Below are positions 33,138 to 42,180 of a stretch of DNA of 64,000 nt, one piece after another (positions within the stretch are counted from its first letter, which is position 1; each line of letters starts with the position of its first letter). The notes beneath the pieces were generated by a model. The model saw nothing but the letters and a program-made list of their open reading frames with translations. It was not told the origin of the DNA and did no database searches. Source of the DNA: Streptomyces sp. NBC_01775 (GTDB lineage Bacteria; Actinomycetota; Actinomycetes; Streptomycetales; Streptomycetaceae); assembly GCF_035917675.1 (NCBI RefSeq), contig NZ_CP109104.1, forward strand, positions 7,378,001 through 7,442,000. Reading direction: 5' to 3'. The position numbers and the translations under genes are program-made.

Positions 33138-33503
33138 ATGCTCGATCACATCGCCATCCAGGTACGCGACGTCGCCGCAAGCGCCGCCTTCTACGACGCC
33201 GTGCTCGCCCCGCTCGGCGGTGAGCGCAAGAAGCAGTTCGGCCAGAACGTCAGCTTCGGTGTGACCGGACACCCGCTGTGGCTGGTTCCCACCAGCGACC
33301 GGGCGCCGGCGCGCGAGGTGCACATCGCCTTCGCGGCGGCCGACCGCGCCACCGTCGACGCGTTCTACGCCGCCGCCCTCGAGGCGGGCGCCGAGGGTCT
33401 GCACGCGCCGCGGCTGTGGCCCGAGTACCACGAGGCGTACTACGGCGCGTTCGTCCGCGACCCGGACGGCAACAACATCGAGGCCGTCTGCCACACCGCG
33501 TAG
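33138..33503 (+). CDS. VOC-family (glyoxalase/bleomycin resistance fold) protein
   Basis: 121 residues from ATG 33138. LDHIAIQVRDVAASAAFYDAVLAPLG opens a typical VOC domain; HIAFAAADRATVDAFYAAALEAG and FVRDPDGNNIEAVCH close it with the expected His and Glu metal ligands. Function within the superfamily is not determined. A hairpin follows the stop. Confidence 0.92.
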   Translation: MLDHIAIQVRDVAASAAFYDAVLAPLGGERKKQFGQNVSFGVTGHPLWLVPTSDRAPAREVHIAFAAADRATVDAFYAAALEAGAEGLHAPRLWPEYHEAYYGAFVRDPDGNNIEAVCHTA

Positions 33504-33505
33504 CA

Positions 33506-33530
33506 ACGCCCGCATCACGGGGGCGGGCGT
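33506..33530. terminator. hairpin terminator after the VOC gene
   Basis: ACGCCCGC (33506-33513) pairs perfectly with GCGGGCGT (33523-33530). It lies between two convergent genes, three bases after the VOC stop. Confidence 0.6.
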
Positions 33531-33623
33531 GGCTACGCGGTCCGGCAGACAGCGCTCGGCCGGCGTGACTCAGCGGGAGTGACCAGTTCGGACGCGGCCG
33601 GAGGCGACGCGGCCGGACGCCGC

Positions 33624-34292
33624 TCAGCCGGGCGTCACAAAACCGTGCTCGTACGCCATGATCACGGCCTGGGTCCTGTCCCGCGCGCCGAGCTTGGTGA
33701 GCACGGCGGCCACATGCGTCTTCGCGGTCGCGGTACCCACGCCGGTGCGCGCCGCGATCTCGGCGTTGGTCAGCCCCTCGGCCATCAGCCGCAGGACGTC
33801 CGCCTCGCGTGCGGTCAGCCGTGCGGAGAGCGCCTCGGCGCGCCGGGAGCGGGCGTGCCGCGCCGCCAGCGCCCGCACGGCGGCGGGAAACAGCAGTGAT
33901 TCGCCGCGCGCCACCACCCGCACTCCCGCCACCAGGTCCTCGGCCGTCGTGCGCTTGAGGAGAAAGCCGTGTGCTCCGGCGCGCAGCGCGTCGTAGACGT
34001 ACGAGTCGTTCTCGAAAGTGGTCAGGATCAGGATGCGCGGGGCCGCCTCGCCCAGGGTGGCCAGGATCCGCTCGGTGGCGCGGAGGCCGTCGATCTCGGG
34101 CATCCGCACATCCATCAGCACCACGTCGGGGCGCAGTTCGCGCACGAGGGAGACGGCCTCGCCGCCGCCCGCCGCCTCGCCCACCACCTCGAACCCGGGC
34201 TCCGCCGTCAGGATCGCGCGCAGCGCCGTGCGGACCATGCGCTCATCGTCCGCGAGGACGACCCGCAGCGCGGGGACGGGGTCGGCATTCAT
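33624..34292 (-). CDS. NarL/LuxR-family response regulator
   Basis: 222 residues from ATG 34292, which overlaps the kinase stop as ATGA. The receiver domain has the acidic pair ADDE, the phosphoacceptor aspartate in VVLMDVRMPEIDG and the lysine in HGFLLKRTT. The C-terminal LuxR helix-turn-helix reads LTAREADVLRLMAEGLTNAEIA. It is co-transcribed with the sensor kinase and a membrane protein that may be part of the sensing or target system. Confidence 0.95.
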   Translation of the reverse strand: MNADPVPALRVVLADDERMVRTALRAILTAEPGFEVVGEAAGGGEAVSLVRELRPDVVLMDVRMPEIDGLRATERILATLGEAAPRILILTTFENDSYVYDALRAGAHGFLLKRTTAEDLVAGVRVVARGESLLFPAAVRALAARHARSRRAEALSARLTAREADVLRLMAEGLTNAEIAARTGVGTATAKTHVAAVLTKLGARDRTQAVIMAYEHGFVTPG

Positions 34293-35617
34293 GAGGTGCT
34301 CTCCGGTCTCGTGGTTCTCGTCTCCAGCGGCAGCCGCGCCGTCAGCCGCCATACGCCGTCCTCGGCCCCCGCGTGCGCCACGCCGTCCAGCAGCGCGGCG
34401 CGCTCCGCGAGGCCCGCGAGCCCGCGTCCCCCGGACGGACGGCGCGGAGGGGGATCCGCGTCAGCCATCCGGTTCTCCATGAAGAGGATCAACAGCTCGC
34501 GCTCCGGGGAGCGGTGGCGCTCCAGCCGCACGTGTACGGGCACACCTGGCGCGTGCCGCAGCGCGTTGCTCAGACCCTCCTGGAGCACGCGGAAGGCGGC
34601 GGCGGACATCTCGACCCCCAGGAGCGCCAGCGGCTCCAGCGCGGCGTCGACGGTGACGTCCACCTCGGTGCCGGTCGCGCGGGTACGGGCGAGCAGGCCC
34701 TCGAGTCCCGTGGCCAGGGTGGGTGCGGTGGAGTGCCCGTCGTCTTCCGAGCGGGCGTCCTGGTCCTCGCGCAGCACGCCGAGTACCGCGTCCAGTTCGG
34801 CCACCGCGCCCCGGCTGGTCTCCTCGATCGAGGCCAGCGCCTCGCGTACGAAGCCCGCGTCCGTCTCCAGCACCCTGCGCGCCGCGCTCGCCTGGAGCGA
34901 GACGGCGCTGAGCGCGTGCCCCACCGAGTCGTGCAGCTCGCGCGCCAGCCTGTTGCGCGCCGCCAGGTCCGCGGCACGGCGCTCGGCCGCCGCCAGCCGG
35001 TCGGCGGGGGTGGGCCCCAACAGAGCAGGCGCGCACCGGGCCAGCAGCGCCCCCGCGCCGTACACCAGTGCCAACAGGCCCGCCAGCAGGGCGAATCCGG
35101 CGACCGGCGCTGCCCACAGCGCGGCACCCTCGTGGTCCCACGGCCAGTTCCAGTCCCTCTCCCGCAGCCCGGGGACGAAGGGAAAGGCCAGGAGGACGAG
35201 GGCCATGGGCGGGGTCGCCAGTGACGCGCCGCTGACGAGGGCGCCCAGGCCCGCGTGGAGCGTGAACCAGGCGGCCGAGCGCCGCCGTGCCGCCCAGGTG
35301 CGGGCGGGTCCGGTGGCCAGCGCGCCCGCCCGCACCCCGCACAGGGCGCGGACCGAGGCCGTCTCCAGGGTCCGCAGGGACGGCAGCAGCCCGGCCACCG
35401 CCGCCAGCGGCAGCGCCAGCCCGAACCCCGCGAACTGCCAGCCGTACGACTGCCCGAAGGCCGTCGCCTCGCCGGGCCACGCGATGCCGAGGCCGACCAT
35501 CACCAGCAGGAAGAACGGGGTCAGCAGCGCACCGCCCTGGAGCAGATGCACCCAGCGCAGCCCCAGCCGCCGCACCCGCTCCCGCCCGGTCACAGTTTCC
35601 CGCTCCCGCCCGGTCAC
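34289..35617 (-). CDS. sensor histidine kinase (HisKA_3 type)
   Basis: 442 residues. About six N-terminal hydrophobic segments are followed by the phosphoacceptor block RLARELHDSVGHALSAVSLQ and an HATPase domain (EGLSNALRHAPG, GGRGLAGLAERAALLDG). Start uncertain: GTG 35617 and GTG 35593 lie in two copies of a 24-bp repeat encoding VTGRER, and each copy provides a GTG. GGGAGG is just before 35617. Partner of the response regulator. Confidence 0.9.
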   Translation of the reverse strand: MTGRERETVTGRERVRRLGLRWVHLLQGGALLTPFFLLVMVGLGIAWPGEATAFGQSYGWQFAGFGLALPLAAVAGLLPSLRTLETASVRALCGVRAGALATGPARTWAARRRSAAWFTLHAGLGALVSGASLATPPMALVLLAFPFVPGLRERDWNWPWDHEGAALWAAPVAGFALLAGLLALVYGAGALLARCAPALLGPTPADRLAAAERRAADLAARNRLARELHDSVGHALSAVSLQASAARRVLETDAGFVREALASIEETSRGAVAELDAVLGVLREDQDARSEDDGHSTAPTLATGLEGLLARTRATGTEVDVTVDAALEPLALLGVEMSAAAFRVLQEGLSNALRHAPGVPVHVRLERHRSPERELLILFMENRMADADPPPRRPSGGRGLAGLAERAALLDGVAHAGAEDGVWRLTARLPLETRTTRPESTS

Positions 35618-35715
35618 AGCCTCCCCCGTTCCTTCTCCGCGCCGCGATGAGGCAGCGTAACGGCGTACGCGCCGCCTCACCGCTGCCGCCCCTGCCCCCG
35701 GCCGCCCCGCCGCCC

Positions 35716-36804
35716 TCACACCCGCGAGGCCGCGGGCGCCGTCTCCTCCCGTGCCGTCGCCTCCAGCGCTGTTCCCTCCAGTGCCGTCACCGTCGCGTCC
35801 TGCCCTCCGCCGGCAGGCAGCGCACGGGCCCGGAGCACCAGCACCTGTGTGGCGAGCCCGGCGATCAGCAACCCCGCGAGGGCCTGCACGGAGTAGACGC
35901 CCTCCATGGCGGCGGTCGCCCGCTGGCCCGCCGGCTTGCCCGCAGCGGACAGCGCGCCCATCAACAGCCAGCCACCCCAGCACGCCAGGGTGCCCGAGCC
36001 GGCCCAGGCGGCGGCCAGCGGGCCCCACAGCCGGGCCCCGCCCCGGCGCCCTTCGGCGCGGGAGCCCGCCAGCCGCGCGGCTCCCGCGACGGCGAGGAGC
36101 GCGAAGAACAAGAACGCCGCGTTCGTGATCCGGCTGTCCGAACCGCTCCGTGCCGCGCTCGTCCCGCTCAGCCCGGCCTGCGAGCCCAGCGCCCACATCG
36201 CGTGCATGACGGCGGGTATCAGCGCCGCCAGTGCGCCGAGCGCGAACCAGCCCCGCCGCACCCCGCGTCCCCGCGACGGCAGCGGCAACTCGCTCAGCCG
36301 GGCGCGCAGGAGGGTGCCCCAGCGGTCGCGTACGTGGAGCACGAACAGGGCGCTCAGGGTGACCGCCTGGGCCAGGAAGCCGGTGTAGACCAGCGTCCAC
36401 ACCCAGCCGTCCAGCAGATCGCTCGCCGCCATGCGGCTCCCGTCCGCACCGGACGCCTGCCCGGTGCCCGGCCCGCCGCTGAGCGCCGCGTAGAGCTGCT
36501 GCACCGGGAAGGCGACCACGATCGGGCCCAGCAGCCCGCAGGCGCACCACAGGGGGAGCAGCAGCCAGGCGGCCGGAAGCCGTCGGCCCCACGGGCGGAT
36601 GAGGGCGAGGACCAAAAGGATGACCGTGGCGTCCATGGCGACGGTCAGCGCGTTGACGGTCCACAAGGTGGTGCCGCCGTCCAGGAGGGGGCTGCCCTCG
36701 GGGATGCCCGCCCGGCCGCCGCACAGCCAGATGACTTTCAGAGTGAGATACGGGAGGCACGCCACGGCGGTCAGGAGCGCCAGACACGTCTTCGCTTTCG
36801 TCAT
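35716..36804 (-). CDS. multi-pass membrane protein of unknown function
   Basis: 362 residues from ATG 36804; GTG 36813 is an alternative. Roughly eight hydrophobic segments are present, starting CLALLTAVACLPYLTLKVIWL and including WTLVYTGFLAQAVTLSALFVL. No family was recognised. The C-terminal tail is a run of (A/T)xEGTALEAT-like repeats. It lies 98 bp upstream of the kinase on the same strand, so a three-gene unit with the two-component pair is likely. Confidence 0.8.
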   Translation of the reverse strand: MTKAKTCLALLTAVACLPYLTLKVIWLCGGRAGIPEGSPLLDGGTTLWTVNALTVAMDATVILLVLALIRPWGRRLPAAWLLLPLWCACGLLGPIVVAFPVQQLYAALSGGPGTGQASGADGSRMAASDLLDGWVWTLVYTGFLAQAVTLSALFVLHVRDRWGTLLRARLSELPLPSRGRGVRRGWFALGALAALIPAVMHAMWALGSQAGLSGTSAARSGSDSRITNAAFLFFALLAVAGAARLAGSRAEGRRGGARLWGPLAAAWAGSGTLACWGGWLLMGALSAAGKPAGQRATAAMEGVYSVQALAGLLIAGLATQVLVLRARALPAGGGQDATVTALEGTALEATAREETAPAASRV

Positions 36805-36886
36805 GGAGACCACGCTTCCGGCACGGGCGCGGCGGCACGTCCTGCCCGGTGAGGAAGTGCCTCCGCCCCGCGGCGGAGACCGCCTC

Positions 36887-36967
36887 ATCCCGTCAGCCGC
36901 TCCTCATCCGTTCAGCGCCTTCACACCCGCTGAGCCGTTCCTCATCCGCTGAGCCGCTCCTCATCCA
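36887..36967 (-). repeat. about 19-bp repeats after the second nuclease gene
   Basis: CCGCTCCTCATCC, CCGTTCCTCATCC and CCGCTCCTCATCC recur with short TCAGC/CTGAG links. The array lies just after the stop of the nuclease-like gene (36987) and resembles the gene end context, though less exactly than other arrays here. Confidence 0.6.
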
Positions 36968-36986
36968 CCGAGCTGCCGCCGGATGC

Positions 36987-38144
36987 TCAGCGCGGCGCCA
37001 CCGCCAGGTCGGTGACGACCGCGCCGTGGTCGGAGTAGAACTGCCCCGCGGGGTGGGAGGGGAGGCGCTTGTCGACGGTGAAGGACCGGTTCACGCGCAG
37101 GCCCCGGCCCTTGGCGAAGATGTAGTCGATGCGCTCGGGAGTGACCCGGTGATGCCGCTTGAGCGGGCTCCAGGTGCTGCCCGGGTGTGTGCACACGTTC
37201 GGGTGGGCCGCGCGGTAGGTGTCGCGGAAGCCCGCGTCGGTGATCATCCGGGTGGTCCGCAGGGCATAGGAGAGCCCGTAGTGGCGCGGGCAGCGCGCCC
37301 ATTCCGCCGACCAGTCGGAGGCGGGGACGGTGTTGAGGTCGCCCGCCATCAGCACGGGCGAGTGGTCACCCTCGAGCATGAACGGGAGCTGGTGGCTGAG
37401 GATGTTCCGCAGCTGCGGGCTCTGCCTGTGCCGCTCGGCGGCTGCGACCTGTGCCCGGGTGTGGAGCAGGGGGCGGCCCGCCTTGGCGGCCTTGGCGTTG
37501 TTGTTCACCATGTTCCCGATCCAGGGGCGCGAGAAGGACAGCCAGGTGTCGACGAGGTTGAGCCGTCTGCCGTTCGGCAGGGCCACGCGTGCCCCGCCCG
37601 TGTTGAAGCCGGTGGCGGCGACGCGTCTGCGCGGTTCGGGGAAGACCTTCACCACGTTGTAGCGGGTGAAGATCCACAAGTTGTCCTTGTTCGGCCCCTG
37701 CCCGCCCCCGGTGACCTGCACCGCGCGGTAGGTCCCCTTGCCCGCGCGCTCGGTGAGCGCACGGCGGACGGCGTCGCCCGAGCCGTAGGTCTCGACGGCG
37801 AAGAAGACGTCGGGCTTCAGGGCGACGACCTGGTCGAGGAGCAGCCGCAGGTTCTTGCGGCCCCCGAGGACCCTGTCCTCGCCGCCGTGCCGGATGTTCC
37901 AGGACAGCACCCGCACCGGCTGGGCCGAAGCCGAAGCCGAAGCCGAAGCCGATGTCGGGGCCGAGGGGGACGCCGATGCCGAGGGTGGCGCCGGGGACCG
38001 TGCGGGCGCCGATGACGCCGCTGCCGACGGGAGCAGCAGCGCACCGCCCGCGAGGGCGAGGCCGCAGCTCAAAACGGTGGCTCTACGGCTCGGGCGCCCG
38101 GCCTTCCGGTATGTGGTCCGCGTCTTCCGATATGTGGTCCGCAT
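36987..38144 (-). CDS. secreted endonuclease/exonuclease/phosphatase-family protein
   Basis: 385 residues. A signal peptide (ATVLSCGLALAGGALLLPSAAAS), a Ser/Ala/Pro linker, then an EEP domain with SWNIRHGG, VFFAVETYG, MAGDLNTVP, ERIDYIF and FYSDHGAVV, including the catalytic D-x-N and SDH motifs. An extracellular phosphodiesterase/nuclease role is likely. The first residues MRTTYRKTRTTYRKAG come from a 21-bp duplication over the start codon. Not closely related to the one at 14581, which has an OB-fold domain. Confidence 0.9.
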   Translation of the reverse strand: MRTTYRKTRTTYRKAGRPSRRATVLSCGLALAGGALLLPSAAASSAPARSPAPPSASASPSAPTSASASASASAQPVRVLSWNIRHGGEDRVLGGRKNLRLLLDQVVALKPDVFFAVETYGSGDAVRRALTERAGKGTYRAVQVTGGGQGPNKDNLWIFTRYNVVKVFPEPRRRVAATGFNTGGARVALPNGRRLNLVDTWLSFSRPWIGNMVNNNAKAAKAGRPLLHTRAQVAAAERHRQSPQLRNILSHQLPFMLEGDHSPVLMAGDLNTVPASDWSAEWARCPRHYGLSYALRTTRMITDAGFRDTYRAAHPNVCTHPGSTWSPLKRHHRVTPERIDYIFAKGRGLRVNRSFTVDKRLPSHPAGQFYSDHGAVVTDLAVAPR

Positions 38145-38212
38145 GCCGGGATTGGATCAGTGCGCTAATCGGAAGCAAAGGTTCCGCGCCGGGGATCGGC
38201 TGCCCGTGGCGC

Positions 38213-38983
38213 TCACAGCCTCCGGGTGGCGTGCATCAGACGGTCCTTCGCGTCGAAGAGCGCGTCCTTGATCATCTGCTCGTGCGCCGGGGTCAGCCGG
38301 GCCACCGGCACCGAGCAGCTGATCGCGTCGCGGGCCGGCGTGCGGTACGGGACGGCGATGCCGAAGCAGCGCAGCCCCAGCGTGTTCTCCTCCCGGTCGA
38401 CCGCGTAGCCCTGCTCCCGTACCAGGTGCAGCTCCTCGATGAGCTTCTCGCGGTCGGTGAGGGTGTGCTCCGTGAGCTGCGCCAGGCTCTCCGGCAGCAT
38501 CTTGCGCACCTGCTCGTCCGAGTGCGTGGCCAGCAGTGCCTTGCCGAGCGAGGTCGAGTGCGCGGGCAGCCGCCGCCCGACGCGGGTGAAGGGCCGCAGA
38601 TAGTGCTGCGACTGGCGGGTGGCCAGATAGACGACGTTGGTCCCGTCCAGCCGCGCCAGGTGGATCGTCTCGGTGGTGTCGTCGGAGAGCCGGTCGAGGG
38701 TGGGCCGGGCCGCGGCCACCACCTCGTCGCCGTCGATGTAGGAGGTGCCGACCAGCAGCGCCCGTACGCCGATCCCGTAGCGCGTGCCCGTCGCGTCAGT
38801 CTCCACCCAGCCGAGGTCGACCAGCGTGCGCAGCAGCATGTAGAGGCTCGACTTCGGGTAGCCGACCGCCTCCTGGACGGTGGCGAGGGCGTGCATTCCG
38901 GGCCGCCCCGCGAAGAACTCCAGCAACTCCACCGTCCGCACGGCCGATTTGACCTGCGAACCCCCCGCCTCGGTACCCGACAT
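38213..38983 (-). CDS. IclR-family regulator, probably of aldarate catabolism
   Basis: 256 residues from ATG 38983 (AGGGG upstream); an in-frame ATG at 39055 would put the start inside the promoter region. Winged helix at residues 10-60 (SAVRTVELLEFFAG, TVQEAVGYPKSSLYMLLRTLVDLG), then the IclR effector domain (GVRALLVGTSYID, LARLDGTNVVYLATRQS, AYDREE-like AVDREENTLGLRCFGIAVPY). It is divergent from the semialdehyde dehydrogenase, a usual IclR arrangement. It may also control kdgD. Confidence 0.92.
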   Translation of the reverse strand: MSGTEAGGSQVKSAVRTVELLEFFAGRPGMHALATVQEAVGYPKSSLYMLLRTLVDLGWVETDATGTRYGIGVRALLVGTSYIDGDEVVAAARPTLDRLSDDTTETIHLARLDGTNVVYLATRQSQHYLRPFTRVGRRLPAHSTSLGKALLATHSDEQVRKMLPESLAQLTEHTLTDREKLIEELHLVREQGYAVDREENTLGLRCFGIAVPYRTPARDAISCSVPVARLTPAHEQMIKDALFDAKDRLMHATRRL

Positions 38984-38988
38984 CGACC

Positions 38989-39018
38989 TTGACCCCTCTG
39001 TTCGTACAGCCCTAGAGT
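38989..39018 (+). promoter_or_regulatory. semialdehyde dehydrogenase promoter (TTGACC-N18-TAGAGT)
   Basis: TTGACC at 38989-38994, 18-base spacer, TAGAGT at 39013-39018: the same elements and spacing as the kdgD promoter at 29347. It begins six bases beyond the iclR start on the other strand. Confidence 0.65.
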
Positions 39019-39021
39019 CCC

Positions 39022-39067
39022 TGCTGAATTCACCTACAGAGACTTTGTTCAGCATACCGAACAGGGA
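39022..39067. promoter_or_regulatory. IclR operator candidates
   Basis: Two nested inverted repeats: TGCTGAA (39022-39028) with TTCAGCA (39048-39054), and TGTTC with GAACA at about 39046-39063. TTTGTTCAG at 39044-39052 is shared with the kdgD promoter region. They lie just after the likely transcription start. Confidence 0.55.
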
Positions 39068-39102
39068 TCGCTGTGGGGGCCGGATCTCGCAGGAGGACTC
39101 CC

Positions 39103-40632
39103 GTGGCAGCAGCAGTACCAGTGTGGAGCGTTGACCCCCGGACCGGGAAGCGGCGGGAGCAGGTCACCGACGAGGCCACGGCCCCCGACGTGGACGCCGC
39201 CGTACAGGCCGCGCACGCCGCGCTGCCCGCGCTCGCCGACCGTGGGGCGCGCGCCGCCTTCCTGCGCGCCGCCGCCGACCGGCTGGAGGCCGGGCGGGAG
39301 AAGATCGTGGCCACGGCCGACGCCGAGAGCGCGCTGGGCGAGCCCCGGCTGTCCGGCGAACTCGGGCGCACCACCGGACAGCTGCGCGCCTTCGCCGACG
39401 AGGTCGAGGACGGCGGCTACCTCGGCGTCATCGTCGACCACGCCGACGCCACCCTCACCCCGCCCCGGCCCGACCTGCGCCGCTACCGGGTCCCGATCGG
39501 CGTCGTCGCCGTCTACGCGGCCTCCAACTTCCCCCTCGCCTTCTCCGTTCCCGGCGGTGACACCGCCAGCGCGCTCGCCGCCGGCTGCCCCGTCGTCGTC
39601 AAGGCCCACCCCGACCACCCCGCGACCTCGGCACTGTGCGGGGACGCGCTGCGTGCTGCCGCCGTCGAGACCGGGCTTCCCGAGGACGTGGTCAGCGTCG
39701 TGCACGGCTTCGACGCCGGGGTCGAACTGGTGCGGCACCCACTGGTCGCCGCCGCCGGGTTCACCGGCTCCGTACGCGGCGGCCGGGCCCTGTACGACGC
39801 GGCGGCGGCCCGCCCCCGCCCCATTCCCTTCCACGGGGAACTCGGCTCCCTCAACCCCGTCGTGGTCACCCCGGCCGCCGTCGCCGAGCGCGCCGAGGAG
39901 ATCGGTGAGGGCCTGGGCGGCTCGGTGACGCTGGGCACGGGCCAGTTCTGCGTCAAGCCCGGCCTCGTCTTCGTCCCCGAGGGCGACGCCGGCGACCGGA
40001 TGCTCGGCACGCTCACCGAACGCCTGCACGGAGCGGCCCCCGGGCACCTGCTCGACGACCGGATGCGCGAGGCGTTCCTCGACGGGGTCGCGGCCCGCTC
40101 GGCCCTCGACCACGTCGAGACCCCCGTCACCCCCGGCACCGGCGACGACGGCCGTGCGGTGCGGCCAGGGCTGCTCACCGTCACGGCGGACGCGCTCGGT
40201 GACGGGCACGAACTGCTGCTGGAGGAGTGCTTCGGGCCGGTGACCGTCGCCGTGCGCTACGGCGACGAGGCCGAGGTCGAAGAGGTGCTCGGACGGCTTC
40301 CCGGAAGCCTCACGGCCACCGTGCACCTCGGCGCGGCGGAGGCCACGGGCGCGGGCGGATCGGCCGCGGCCCTGCTCGCGCGGCTGACGCCGCTGGCGGG
40401 GCGCGTGCTGGTCAACGGCTGGCCCACGGGCGTGGCGGTCACCACGGCGCAGCACCACGGCGGGCCGTACCCCGCGACGACGTCGACCTCCACCTCGGTC
40501 GGGGCGACCGCCGTCGAGCGGTGGCTGCGGCCCGTCGCCTACCAGGACACCCCCCAGCCGCTGCTGCCGCTGGAGCTGCGCGACGAGAACCCGCTGAAGC
40601 TGCCGCGACGGGTCGACGGCCACCGCGAGTGA
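39103..40632 (+). CDS. 2,5-dioxovalerate (alpha-ketoglutarate semialdehyde) dehydrogenase
   Basis: 509 residues from GTG 39103, six bases after AGGAGG. Aldehyde dehydrogenase fold with catalytic C283 (GTGQFCVKPG) and E246 (FHGELGSLNPV), and PIGVVAVYAASNFPLAFSVPGGDTASALAAGCPVVVKAHP, typical of the NADP-dependent KGSADH group that oxidises 2,5-dioxopentanoate to 2-oxoglutarate. That is the step after KdgD. Divergent from iclR. Confidence 0.9.
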   Translation: MAAAVPVWSVDPRTGKRREQVTDEATAPDVDAAVQAAHAALPALADRGARAAFLRAAADRLEAGREKIVATADAESALGEPRLSGELGRTTGQLRAFADEVEDGGYLGVIVDHADATLTPPRPDLRRYRVPIGVVAVYAASNFPLAFSVPGGDTASALAAGCPVVVKAHPDHPATSALCGDALRAAAVETGLPEDVVSVVHGFDAGVELVRHPLVAAAGFTGSVRGGRALYDAAAARPRPIPFHGELGSLNPVVVTPAAVAERAEEIGEGLGGSVTLGTGQFCVKPGLVFVPEGDAGDRMLGTLTERLHGAAPGHLLDDRMREAFLDGVAARSALDHVETPVTPGTGDDGRAVRPGLLTVTADALGDGHELLLEECFGPVTVAVRYGDEAEVEEVLGRLPGSLTATVHLGAAEATGAGGSAAALLARLTPLAGRVLVNGWPTGVAVTTAQHHGGPYPATTSTSTSVGATAVERWLRPVAYQDTPQPLLPLELRDENPLKLPRRVDGHRE

Positions 40633-40677
40633 CCTTGCCCCGGCTCCGGCCGGAGCAGCCCCGGCCGAGCAAGCCGG

Positions 40678-40707
40678 AGGGGCGGGTGCGCCGTGCGCCC
40701 CGCCCCT
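40678..40707. terminator. bidirectional terminator
   Basis: A 13-bp stem with one bulged T (40678-40691 with 40695-40707) and a CGT loop lies between the convergent dehydrogenase and ectD genes. Confidence 0.75.
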
Positions 40708-40723
40708 GGGTGTTCCGGCCGTA

Positions 40724-41623
40724 TTACTTCACGGGAGTGAAGTCCCGTGCCCCGATGTACTCGGGACGGCGGACGGGTGCGGCGAAGGGTTCCACCGCTT
40801 CGTTCTCCACGCTGTTGAAGACGATGAAGACATTGCTCCGTGGGTACGGAGTGATGTTGTCACCGCTTCCGTGCATGCAGTTGCAGTCGAACCAGGTCGC
40901 CGAGCCGGCCTTGCCCGTGAACAGCTTGATGCCGTGTGCGTCGGCGAACTTGGTCAGGGACTCGTCGGACGGAATCCCCGCGTCCTGCATCTGCAGCGAC
41001 TTCTTGTAGTTGTCCTTCGGCGTCTCACCCGCACAGCCGAGGAAGGTCTTGTGCGACCCCGGCATGATCATCAAGCCGCCGTTGGTGTCGTAGTTCTCGG
41101 TCAGCGCGATCGAGACCGACACGGTCCGCATGTTCGCCAGACCGTCTTCCGCGTGCCAGGTCTCGAAGTCCGAATGCCAGTAGAAACCTGTGGCGCCGAA
41201 GCCCGGCTTGACGTTGATCCGGGACTGGTGGACGTAGACGTCCGAGCCCAGGATCTGCCGCGCCCTGCCCACCACACGCGGGTCCCGCACGAGCCGTGCG
41301 AAGACCTCGCTGATCTTGTGCACCTCGAACACGGTCCGGATCTCCTCCGACTTCGGCTCGACGATCGAGCGTTTGTCGGAGCGGATCTCCGGATCCGAGG
41401 TGAGCCGTTCCAGTTCCGCGCGCAGGGCGTCCACCTCGTCGGAGGTGATCAGCTCGTCGATCGCGAGGAACCCGTCCCGCTCGAAGCCCGCCAGGTCCGT
41501 GGCCCTGATGGGCCCTGGAGTACCCGGTTCGGACCACACGACGGGGTTCATCCGCGGGGTGGCCACCTCGGTGGTTCCGCGAGTCGGGTACAGGTCGGCG
41601 GTGCGCTCGGGTGCGATGGTCAT
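40724..41623 (-). CDS. ectD: ectoine hydroxylase EctD
   Basis: 299 residues from ATG 41623 with GAGGAAGG upstream. A 2-oxoglutarate/Fe(II) dioxygenase that converts ectoine to 5-hydroxyectoine. Iron ligands are in FYWHSDFETWH (H-x-D) and NCMHGSGDN; the EctD signature around that region is intact. It is the last gene of the ectABCD operon, separated from ectC by a 99-bp gap with a hairpin. Confidence 0.97.
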   Translation of the reverse strand: MTIAPERTADLYPTRGTTEVATPRMNPVVWSEPGTPGPIRATDLAGFERDGFLAIDELITSDEVDALRAELERLTSDPEIRSDKRSIVEPKSEEIRTVFEVHKISEVFARLVRDPRVVGRARQILGSDVYVHQSRINVKPGFGATGFYWHSDFETWHAEDGLANMRTVSVSIALTENYDTNGGLMIMPGSHKTFLGCAGETPKDNYKKSLQMQDAGIPSDESLTKFADAHGIKLFTGKAGSATWFDCNCMHGSGDNITPYPRSNVFIVFNSVENEAVEPFAAPVRRPEYIGARDFTPVK

Positions 41624-41678
41624 GGTGGTGCCTTCCTCTCCTCTCGTACGGCCCTGTCCAGTGGGCGAAACAGCAGGA

Positions 41679-41701
41679 GCGGACCGGCACTGCCGGTCCG
41701 C
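41679..41701 (-). terminator. intercistronic hairpin between ectC and ectD
   Basis: GCGGACCGGC and GCCGGTCCGC form a perfect 10-bp stem with an ACT loop. It lies 22 bp after the ectC stop with no T run, so it may be a partial terminator or an mRNA stabiliser. Confidence 0.55.
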
Positions 41702-41722
41702 GGCCCGGCTGGGAACTGTGGC

Positions 41723-42127
41723 TCAGCCCTCGTCGGGCTCGGTGAGCAGCGGGTAGACGCCGTTCTCGTCGTGGTCCTCCCGGCCTGTGACAGGCGGGTT
41801 GAAGACACACACGCACCGGAAGTCGGTCTTGGGGCGCATCGTGTGCTTCTCGTGCCCGTCGAGGAGGTACATCGTGCCGGGAGAGATCCAGTGCTTCTCG
41901 CCGGTTTCCTCGTTGGTGAGTTCTGCCTCGCCCTCAACGCAGAGTACGGCCTCGATGTGGTTGGCATACCACATTGACGTCTCCGTGCCTGCGTAGAGTG
42001 TCGTCTCGTGCAGGGAGAAGCCCACGCGCTCCTTGGCGAGCACGATGCGCTTGCTCTCCCATGTGCCCGAAGCCGCCTTGACGTGGCGGTCGGTGCCTTC
42101 GATGTCCTTGAAGGAACGAACGATCAC
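41723..42127 (-). CDS. ectC: ectoine synthase EctC
   Basis: 134 residues from GTG 42127 ([18 protein letters not shown], the usual EctC start). The cupin-fold cyclase closes N-gamma-acetyl-diaminobutyrate to ectoine. [20 protein letters not shown] and the C-terminal [25 protein letters not shown] blocks are diagnostic. An in-frame ATG 45 bases upstream is unlikely. The ribosome-binding site is weak and distant. Confidence 0.96.
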   Translation of the reverse strand: MIVRSFKDIEGTDRHVKAASGTWESKRIVLAKERVGFSLHETTLYAGTETSMWYANHIEAVLCVEGEAELTNEETGEKHWISPGTMYLLDGHEKHTMRPKTDFRCVCVFNPPVTGREDHDENGVYPLLTEPDEG

Positions 42128-42180
42128 GGTCTGATGGTGCCTTTCTCTCGTCCTGCCCCGTGGGGCGGTCATTACGGAAC

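Noticed and set aside
34289..36838. One 849-residue protein covering the kinase and the membrane gene region
   Set aside because: The N-terminal half is antisense-type Arg/Gly sequence over the separate membrane protein gene; the kinase starts at the GTG near 35617.
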